Shown: positions 58,091-64,000 of the stretch, piece after piece
Position numbering within the stretch: the stretch's first letter is position 1
How the letters are laid out: each line of letters begins with the position of its first letter
Assembly: GCF_009668025.1 (NCBI RefSeq)
Contig: NZ_WJXZ01000014.1
Coordinates: 1,335,097 to 1,399,096 of the forward strand
Direction: 5' to 3'
From: Larkinella terrae
Lineage (GTDB): Bacteria > Bacteroidota > Bacteroidia > Cytophagales > Spirosomataceae
DNA length: 64,000 nucleotides
Translations under genes and position numbers: made by a program
Notes under the pieces: generated by a model
The model's input: the letters and a program-made list of their open reading frames with translations, nothing else
Database searches by the model: none
Told to the model about the DNA's origin: nothing

Positions 58091-61000
58091 ATGTTTCGAC
58101 AATCGATACCTTCTTTTTTACTACTGCTTCTGATCGGTTTACTCAGTGCCTGCCAGTCTGCTAATAAACCTCTTTTCAGTCTGTTACCCGCCGAAGAAAC
58201 CGGGATCACATTTGCCAACCAGATGGATGAAAAGGATACGCTGAGTATTCTGGATATCGATTATTTCTACAACGGAGGTGGGGTGGCAATCGGCGATTTT
58301 AATAACGACAGCCTGCAGGATGTCTTCTTCACTGGAAACCTGGTGGCGAATAAACTGTACCTCAACAAGGGCAATCTGAAATTTGCCGATGTCTCCGGGC
58401 AGGCGGGTGTCGGCGGAGGTGGAAAATGGTGTTCGGGAGTGGCCCTGATCGACATCAATAACGACGGACTCCTGGATATATACGTTACCGCGACCATCAG
58501 AAAATCGGCCCGCGACCGGCAAAATATGCTGTTTGTGAATCAGGGCTGGAAGGGGCAGAAAGACAGCGTTCCGGTTTTTAAGGAAATGGCCAGCGAATAC
58601 GGCATCGCCGATGACAGCTTCACCACGAATGCGGCTTTCTTCGATTACGACAACGACGGCGACCTGGACCTCTTTCTCCTGACCAACATGGCGGAGAAAT
58701 ATCCCAACTCGTACCACCCGAAACTGGTCGACGGATCATCGCCCACCACCGACCGGCTGTACCGCAACGACTTTGACCCAAAACTCGGGCATCCGGTTTT
58801 TACGGATGTCTCCAAAGAGGCCGGTATACAACTGGAAGGCTACGGTCTGGGCCTGAACATCTGCGACATCAACCGCGATGGCTGGAAGGATATTTACATC
58901 ACCAACGACTTCCTGAGCGAAGACCATTTCTTCATCAACAACCAGGCAGGCGGTTTTCAAAAACCGGCGTTCACGGACCGCGCCGGGCAGTTTTTCAAGC
59001 ATACCAGCCAAACGGCAATGGGCAACGACGTCACCGATCTGAACAATGACGGGCTGATGGACATCGTGGTGCTGGACATGCTGCCGAACGACAATTTCCG
59101 CAAGAAAATGTTCATTCCGCCGAACAACTACCAGACCTACCTGAACAACGAGGAATATAAGTTCACCTATCAATACATGCGGAATACCCTGCAACTGAAT
59201 CAGGGTTTCCGGCCCGGCACGCGTGAACCGGTTTTCAGCGAAATCAGCCTGATGTCGGGCATCGCAGCTACCGACTGGAGCTGGACGCCATTGGCCGTCG
59301 ATTTCGACCACGACGGTTTTCGGGATATTGTGGTGACGAACGGTTTTCCAAAGGACGTTACGGACCGCGACTTCATGCAGTATTACGCCGATAACTCGTC
59401 GGTGGCCACCAATCAATTCATGCTGGGCCAGATTCCGGTCATCAAAATCAACAATTACGCGTTCAAAAATAACGGCGGCAACCTGACTTTTTCGGACGTT
59501 TCCAAAGAATGGGGCCTGATGACTCCGGCATTTTCGGGCGGAGCTGCCTACGGCGATCTGGACAACGACGGCGATCTGGACATGGTGATCAACAACATCA
59601 ACGATCCGGCTTTTGTCTACCGCAACAACCTGGTCGAGCAAAAATCGCAGCAGGCCAATTACCTCCGGATTCAGTTTAAAGGCAGCGAACAAAACCGCTC
59701 GGGACTGGGCGCTTTTGTAGAACTGGCATATGGGAAAGGTCAGAAACAGATTTACGAACATACGATTTACCGGGGGTATCTGTCGACGGTTGAAAATGCC
59801 GCCCATTTTGGTCTGGGAGAAACCACCACCGTTAACGAGGTGCGGATCACCTGGCCCGCGCAAAATGGAAAACCGGGCAAAACCCAGACGCTGCGGAATG
59901 TGAAAGCCAATCAGACGCTGACGGTTGACGTCAATAACGCGACCGAAACCGCCACGATCCCACCAACTGCCCCCGCCGGAACGCTTTTCCGGGACGTGAC
60001 CGATTCGCTGAACGTCAAATTTGTGCATCAGGAACCGGAATACATCGACTTCAATCAGCAGAAACTGTTGCCGCATAAACTGTCGCAATACGGCCCGGCG
60101 GTGTCCGTAGGCGACATCAACGGCGACGGTCTGGACGATTTGTTCATTGGCGGTTCGCGCACCCAGAAAGGCTCTTTTCTGATTCAGACGGCGGCCGGAA
60201 AGCTGGTTCAGCAGGATTTGCTGCCAGGAGCGGCCGGTGAGGGAAAACCGGAGGAAGATATGGGTACGCTGCTTTTCGATGCCGATGGCGACGGCGATCT
60301 GGATCTGTACGTGGCCAGCGGTGGCGACGAAGGCGACGCCAACACGGCGGCTTACCAGGATCGTTTTTATGTCAACGACGGCAAGGGGCGGTTTACATTT
60401 TCGACCCAAACCCTGCCGCCGAACCAGATCAGCAAGTCCTGCGTCAAAGCCGCGGATTACGACCGCGATGGCGACCTGGATTTGTTCGTGGGCGGGCGGG
60501 TTGTACCCAATCAGTATCCGCGACCAGTTTCGAGTTTTATTCTCCGGAACGATTCCAAACCTGGTTTGCCGAAATTTACCGACGTGACGAAAACCGTTGC
60601 GCCCGAACTGCAAAACATTGGTCTGGTGTGCGACGGTCTCTGGACCGACACCGATAACGACGGCTGGCCTGACCTGATGCTGGCGGGCGAATGGATGCCG
60701 TTGACCATTCTGAAAAACGAGCGGGGGAAAAAGCTTAACGCCATGTCTGGCACTCAACCGCTCAATCACTCCATCGCTCAATGGAAAGGCTGGTGGAATT
60801 CCCTCGTTGCGGCCGATTTCGATCACGATGGCGACATGGACTACATCGCCGGTAATCTGGGATTGAACACGCTGGCGCACTCCAGTGAGCAGGAACCGTT
60901 GCGGGTTTATGCCAAGGATTTCGACAACAACGGTTTCTACGACGCCATTCCAACGGTGTTTTTTCCGGATGCCAAAGGGGAGCGCCACGAGTTTCCGTTC

Positions 61001-61726
61001 AATGGCCGGGAAGACCTGATCAAGCAGATTATTTCGATGCGGGCGCGGTTTCCGCTGCACAAGGATTTTGCGGTGGCAACGATCGATAAACTTTTCAAGG
61101 AAGAGGAACTTAAAGATGCGATTGTGCTGGAAGCCAATTACATGAAGTCAGCGTACGTGGAAAACAAAGGCGACGGCACCTTTGAACTGCACGACCTGCC
61201 GATTCAGGCGCAAACCGCCCCGGTTTTCGGGATGATTGCCGACGATTTCGATCAGGACGGCAACCCGGATGTGCTGCTGGTCGGTAATGATTTCAGCAAC
61301 GAACTGCTGGTCGGACGGTTGGATGCCCTGAATGGGCTGTTGTTGAAAGGCGACGGGAAAGGCGGTTTTACGGCCCTGAATCCGGCTGCCAGCGGTTTTT
61401 ACGTTCCCGGAAATGCCAAAGGAATGGTGCGCTTGTCGGGCGCTGGAAGTAATGGAAAACCGGGCCAGTCGCTGATTGTGGCGACCCAAAACCGGGGAGC
61501 GTTGAAAGTATTCCGCAGTTCAAGACCAACGCAAACTGTTCGGCTGAACCCGACGGATGTTGCGGCCAATCTGGTGTTCACCAACGGCAAGAAACAGAAG
61601 CTGGAGTTTTTCTACGGCCAGTCGTTTCTCTCCCAATCCGCCCGCGAAATTGCCATAGGTAACAATGTTAAATCCTTGGAAATCACCGACTCGAAAGGAG
61701 CGAAGCGGGTAATGGCGATGAAGTAA
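58091..61726 (+). CDS. Large FG-GAP/VCBS and ASPIC-domain lipoprotein
   Basis: 1,211 residues from the ATG at 58091; a TTG at 58079 is not needed. Lipobox LLSAC, lipidated Cys21. Repeated calcium-loop motifs such as IGDFNNDSLQDVFF, LIDINNDGLLDIYVT, FDYDNDGDLDLFL and DLDNDGDLDMVINN mark FG-GAP/VCBS propeller blades in two blocks (about 50-510 and 650-1,080). An ASPIC/UnbV domain sits between them (about 525-625; GYLSTVENAAHFGLGE). Such proteins of Bacteroidota are surface-exposed or secreted and often border SusC/SusD loci; their ligand is unknown. Divergent orientation to SusC across a shared region suggests joint control. Confidence 0.93.
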   Translation: MFRQSIPSFLLLLLIGLLSACQSANKPLFSLLPAEETGITFANQMDEKDTLSILDIDYFYNGGGVAIGDFNNDSLQDVFFTGNLVANKLYLNKGNLKFADVSGQAGVGGGGKWCSGVALIDINNDGLLDIYVTATIRKSARDRQNMLFVNQGWKGQKDSVPVFKEMASEYGIADDSFTTNAAFFDYDNDGDLDLFLLTNMAEKYPNSYHPKLVDGSSPTTDRLYRNDFDPKLGHPVFTDVSKEAGIQLEGYGLGLNICDINRDGWKDIYITNDFLSEDHFFINNQAGGFQKPAFTDRAGQFFKHTSQTAMGNDVTDLNNDGLMDIVVLDMLPNDNFRKKMFIPPNNYQTYLNNEEYKFTYQYMRNTLQLNQGFRPGTREPVFSEISLMSGIAATDWSWTPLAVDFDHDGFRDIVVTNGFPKDVTDRDFMQYYADNSSVATNQFMLGQIPVIKINNYAFKNNGGNLTFSDVSKEWGLMTPAFSGGAAYGDLDNDGDLDMVINNINDPAFVYRNNLVEQKSQQANYLRIQFKGSEQNRSGLGAFVELAYGKGQKQIYEHTIYRGYLSTVENAAHFGLGETTTVNEVRITWPAQNGKPGKTQTLRNVKANQTLTVDVNNATETATIPPTAPAGTLFRDVTDSLNVKFVHQEPEYIDFNQQKLLPHKLSQYGPAVSVGDINGDGLDDLFIGGSRTQKGSFLIQTAAGKLVQQDLLPGAAGEGKPEEDMGTLLFDADGDGDLDLYVASGGDEGDANTAAYQDRFYVNDGKGRFTFSTQTLPPNQISKSCVKAADYDRDGDLDLFVGGRVVPNQYPRPVSSFILRNDSKPGLPKFTDVTKTVAPELQNIGLVCDGLWTDTDNDGWPDLMLAGEWMPLTILKNERGKKLNAMSGTQPLNHSIAQWKGWWNSLVAADFDHDGDMDYIAGNLGLNTLAHSSEQEPLRVYAKDFDNNGFYDAIPTVFFPDAKGERHEFPFNGREDLIKQIISMRARFPLHKDFAVATIDKLFKEEELKDAIVLEANYMKSAYVENKGDGTFELHDLPIQAQTAPVFGMIADDFDQDGNPDVLLVGNDFSNELLVGRLDALNGLLLKGDGKGGFTALNPAASGFYVPGNAKGMVRLSGAGSNGKPGQSLIVATQNRGALKVFRSSRPTQTVRLNPTDVAANLVFTNGKKQKLEFFYGQSFLSQSAREIAIGNNVKSLEITDSKGAKRVMAMK

Positions 61727-61730
61727 ATTA

Positions 61731-61850
61731 CCGGTTTTCAGTTTACGGTTTTGAGTGGGCTGACGCATTCATTGTTCGATATTCGCTATTCATTATTCGC
61801 TATTTAAGAACGAACGCGTCAGCCAACCCTAAACTGAAAACCGTAAACCG
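61731..61850. repeat. Dispersed imperfect inverted repeat (copy 2)
   Basis: The left arm (61731-61770, ccggttttcagtttacgg..., gctgacgcattc) and right arm (61811-61850, cgaacgcgtcagcc..., aaccgtaaaccg) pair over about 38 bases with mismatches. The core ttattcgctatttaagaa differs from copy 1 at 29591-29700 by only a few bases. It lies between two convergent genes. Confidence 0.65.
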
Positions 61851-61858
61851 ATAAACCG

Positions 61859-62341
61859 TTACTCTTCCTGGCCGATCACTTCGCTCAGGGGTTTGAGGTT
61901 TCCGGGAATGCGTTCTTCTTCCACGTACGGATAAATATCCAGGATTTTGGTGGTGTTGACGTCCGTCGTCTCGAACGGAATCAGCATGGTTCGCAGACTC
62001 AGTTCGATGCGCTCATACGCCTGTTTGACGTTCTCGGCATTTACAAGCATCTGATTGACAATGCGTTTCTCCCGACCTTTGTCGTCTTCCGTAATGTAAA
62101 CCACCTTGCATTTGAACCAGGTTTCTCCGCCTTCCTCGAAATGAAACAGATCGGCCAGCCGCATGCGGGAGATAGCGGTCACCGTGAAGTCGGGCGTGTT
62201 GGCGGCAACTTCCTTGTACAGCCGGGCTTCGGCGTCGGTATACGAAACGGCGTCGATCAGGTAAGCTTCGTTGATGGTTTTGAATTTCCCGGTTGGGTCC
62301 TGTTGTTGGTAGCGAATTTTTCCCTGGTACCAGCTTGGCAT
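61859..62341 (-). CDS. DUF4494 family protein
   Basis: 160 residues, cytoplasmic, no Cys pairs of note. It begins MPSWYQGKIRYQQQDPTGK and continues ETWFKCKVVYITEDDKGREKR, IVNQMLVNAENVKQAYERIE and LDIYPYVEEE, the conserved segments of a widespread Bacteroidota family of unknown function. Members are typically single, well-expressed genes; the fold appears to be alpha/beta with a long helix (about 110-130). A transcript starting at the TACTTTTG element near 62491 would carry a 38-bp palindrome in its leader. Confidence 0.9.
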   Translation of the reverse strand: MPSWYQGKIRYQQQDPTGKFKTINEAYLIDAVSYTDAEARLYKEVAANTPDFTVTAISRMRLADLFHFEEGGETWFKCKVVYITEDDKGREKRIVNQMLVNAENVKQAYERIELSLRTMLIPFETTDVNTTKILDIYPYVEEERIPGNLKPLSEVIGQEE

Positions 62342-62379
62342 AACTCGTTGATCTAAAAAGTAATAGAGTTTTTTAAGAG

Positions 62380-62481
62380 TTATTTCGCGGAGTTGAGCGG
62401 AGGAGAGCGAAGTTCAGAGGAGAGATAATTAGAAAAACCTTCACTGAACTTCGCTTTCCTCCGCTCAACTCCGCGAAATAA
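62380..62481. repeat. 38-bp-arm palindrome
   Basis: Left arm 62380-62417 and right arm 62444-62481 pair over 38 bases with a single mismatch, around a 26-base AT-rich loop. The arms are built from ggag/gcgga words. It is the longest near-perfect stem in the window. It lies 38 bases upstream of the DUF4494 start and inside its probable leader. Confidence 0.85.
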
Positions 62482-62490
62482 TCACACGTT

Positions 62491-62498
62491 CAAAAGTA
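62491..62498 (-). promoter_or_regulatory. -7 element that may drive the DUF4494 gene
   Basis: On the minus strand it reads TACTTTTG, an exact TAnnTTTG match, located just outside the 38-bp-arm palindrome and 150 bases before the DUF4494 ATG. No TTG box at the expected distance was found. Confidence 0.35.
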
Positions 62499-62567
62499 CA
62501 GAAAAAGCCTATCTTTCGGTAGGTTCGACGGCTCATCCGATTTTTTGGTGAGTTCGTCGGTGGGAAA

Positions 62568-62598
62568 TTGCGGGTGCGTAGTTGCAACACCATCTTTG
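62568..62598 (+). promoter_or_regulatory. Candidate promoter of the DUF2807 gene
   Basis: TTG (62568-62570), 20 bases, then CATCTTTG (62591-62598), one mismatch from TAnnTTTG. It would give a transcript starting about 20 bases before the ATG at 62623. Confidence 0.4.
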
Positions 62599-62622
62599 TC
62601 AAAGAAATAAGCACCGTTGAAA

Positions 62623-63390
62623 ATGAATGACTTAACGAACTTCCTGTTGATTGCCGATGCGTTGCCCGTTGAACCGGTAAAAAATTATTTACACCTCACT
62701 TTATTATCGGTCGGCCTGCTGGCGCTGGTGACGACCATCTGGTGGCAAACCGACAAGGAGTCGTACGAAGAAGTGACTGAAGACCTGCCGATTACGGCGT
62801 TCGAAAAACTGGAAATCTGGGGAATGCTCAACGTACTCGTAACCGACGGCCCGACGTATTCGCTGACGGCCCGGGGGTCGCGTCGCGCGATTTCCAACGT
62901 GAAAGTGCGGCTGCGGGGAAAATGGCTGAAAATCGGGTCGAGCTTTTTCTTCTGGCACCGCCAGTACGATTTGTTTCTGACCATTACCACGCCAAACCTG
63001 AGTAAGCTGGACGTATCGGGCGCCTGTACGGTTCAGTTGACCGGTTTTAAGGAATTATCAGGTCTGGATATCGATATCACCGGCGCTTCCAATGTCTCAC
63101 TGGAGGGAGAAGTGCAGACGCTCAATATCGACATTACCGGCGCATCCCGCCTGACGCTGGTCGGCCACGGAAACCAACTGACGGCCGACATCACCGGCGC
63201 GTCGGCCCTGCACGCTCTGAAGTATCCGGTCGATGTCGCCACGGTGGAGGTAACGGGTGCCTGTACGGCACAGGTCCACGCCATCCGAACTCTGCGGGCC
63301 GAAGCAACCGGGGCCAGCAAGGTCGAATACCACGGCGATCCGAGCGTGGATTTTGAAAGCGCCGGAGCCAGTTACATAAAAAAAGTATAA
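62623..63390 (+). CDS. Head-GIN (DUF2807) domain membrane protein
   Basis: 255 residues from the ATG at 62623, or from a TTG two codons earlier. One transmembrane helix (about 25-45, LTLLSVGLLALVTTIWW) anchors the N-terminus. The rest is a right-handed beta-helix-like DUF2807 domain: LEIWGMLNVLVTDGPTYSLT, then the repeated phrases SGLDIDITGASNVSLEGE, TLNIDITGASRLTLVG and TADITGASALHALKY, each an ITGAS rung. Family members are envelope proteins of unknown role, once called auto-transporter adhesin head GIN domains. The sensor kinase gene starts 34 bases downstream in the same direction. Confidence 0.88.
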   Translation: MNDLTNFLLIADALPVEPVKNYLHLTLLSVGLLALVTTIWWQTDKESYEEVTEDLPITAFEKLEIWGMLNVLVTDGPTYSLTARGSRRAISNVKVRLRGKWLKIGSSFFFWHRQYDLFLTITTPNLSKLDVSGACTVQLTGFKELSGLDIDITGASNVSLEGEVQTLNIDITGASRLTLVGHGNQLTADITGASALHALKYPVDVATVEVTGACTAQVHAIRTLRAEATGASKVEYHGDPSVDFESAGASYIKKV

Positions 63391-63424
63391 AACCGTACTG
63401 TACAGATCATTAGCGATTGCACCA

Positions 63425-64000
63425 ATGAGAAATAAAATCAGGCTTTGTATTTTACTGACGCTGCTGGCCCTGTTGATTTATGGCCTGATGGACACCGAAT
63501 CCGCCATTCCCATTGAAATCAAATTAACCATTATTAGTATCGTTATCGGTAGCGGACTCTTTATTTACATGGCACTTTCCTGGTTTATTCCGTACTTATT
63601 GAACCGTTCGGCGGAGCAGTTGTCCCCCCAGAAGCTGGTGTCGCTGACGGTAACTTCCAGCGGGATTCTGGCGGCCATGACCGGTTTTCTGGCTACCTGG
63701 GGCATCAGCTTTTCGTGGCACATCGCTTTCCGGCCGGTCGATTATTGTTCGATCTGCGGTTTGTTCGCCATCATTACGGCGGGGATCACGGCGGTTTATT
63801 CCCTGAAATCGTTCGTGCAGCGCTGGAAAGCCCTGTTGCTGATGGAAGAAGGACTGAAACAGGCGGTTTTGAAGGCCGAGTTCGAATCGTTGAAAAACCA
63901 GGTCAATCCGCACTTTCTGTTCAACTCACTCAACATTCTGAGTGCCCTGATTCCGGAAGATACCGGCAAGTCGGTTCAGTTTGTCGAACGGCTTTCGAAG
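63425..64000 (+). CDS. LytS-type sensor histidine kinase (3' partial)
   Basis: 192 residues are visible before the window ends; the frame starts at ATG 63425 and stays open. Four hydrophobic segments are seen (about 5-22, 34-52, 76-92, 109-125), forming a membrane sensor region with short loops. Then comes LKNQVNPHFLFNSLNILSAL, the histidine-kinase motif of the LytS/YehU family, with the phospho-acceptor His of NPHFLFN. The ATP-binding domain lies beyond the edge. Such kinases usually pair with a LytTR response regulator encoded next door, which should follow outside this window. Confidence 0.9.
   Translation, partial: MRNKIRLCILLTLLALLIYGLMDTESAIPIEIKLTIISIVIGSGLFIYMALSWFIPYLLNRSAEQLSPQKLVSLTVTSSGILAAMTGFLATWGISFSWHIAFRPVDYCSICGLFAIITAGITAVYSLKSFVQRWKALLLMEEGLKQAVLKAEFESLKNQVNPHFLFNSLNILSALIPEDTGKSVQFVERLSK

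Noticed and set aside
58736-61060. 774-residue open frame antisense to the FG-GAP gene
   Set aside because: It mirrors the calcium-loop repeats in antisense (Val/Ile/Arg/His-rich with no domain pattern), and the plus-strand product has clear domains. Long antisense frames are expected opposite repeated DG-rich coding sequence.

Overview
The window looks like the chromosome of a free-living Bacteroidota, most likely order Cytophagales (a Spirosoma/Larkinella-like genome). The grounds are a type B type IX secretion (T9SS) C-terminal domain, PorP/SprF proteins, a SusC/SusD pair, DUF4369/TlpA and DUF4494 proteins, an HYC_CC_PP protein, TAnnTTTG-type promoter elements and roughly 50% GC. The genus is an inference. 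I see no intact tRNA, rRNA, CRISPR array, transposase, integrase or phage gene.

Layout. 1-11.6 kb: a T9SS surface cassette with the 3' end of a giant repeat adhesin carrying a type B sorting domain, a PorP/SprF protein, a PorE-like OmpA protein and a second PorP/SprF. 11.7-26.4 kb: mostly single genes (glycosyltransferases, low-affinity iron permease-like protein, ABC exporter, cation diffusion facilitator, a Tat-exported GH-like protein, Bcr/CflA efflux pump, VOC protein, small envelope proteins, GH1 beta-glucosidase). 26.9-29.5 kb: fatty acid desaturase and small envelope proteins. 29.7-36.6 kb: an exported carbohydrate-catabolic region with a heparinase II/III-like protein, a Tat-exported Gfo/Idh/MocA oxidoreductase joined to an unknown Tat protein, a DUF1080 protein and a ThuA protein. 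36.8-42.7 kb: a stand-alone receiver protein, a GH116 enzyme, and a glucuronokinase-like GHMP kinase followed by GalU. 42.7-46.6 kb: a TlpA-like oxidoreductase, a DoxX-like membrane protein and kynureninase. 46.7-52.5 kb: a probable copper-handling cluster, all on the minus strand (HYC_CC_PP protein, TonB receptor, AraC regulator with a CxxC metal-binding-like N-terminus, 19-cysteine copper-storage-like protein, Met/His-rich outer-membrane protein, secreted HMA protein). 52.7-61.7 kb: a SusC/SusD pair divergent from a large FG-GAP/ASPIC lipoprotein. 61.9-64 kb: DUF4494, a DUF2807 adhesin-like protein and the start of a LytS-type histidine kinase cut by the window end.

Two patterns cut across the genes. 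Many intergenic gaps hold long-armed inverted repeats whose sequences mostly differ from gap to gap, although two are clearly copies of one element. The metal cluster is organised around a regulator that appears to carry its own metal-binding domain; this and the glucuronokinase/GalU pair are the most testable functional proposals here.
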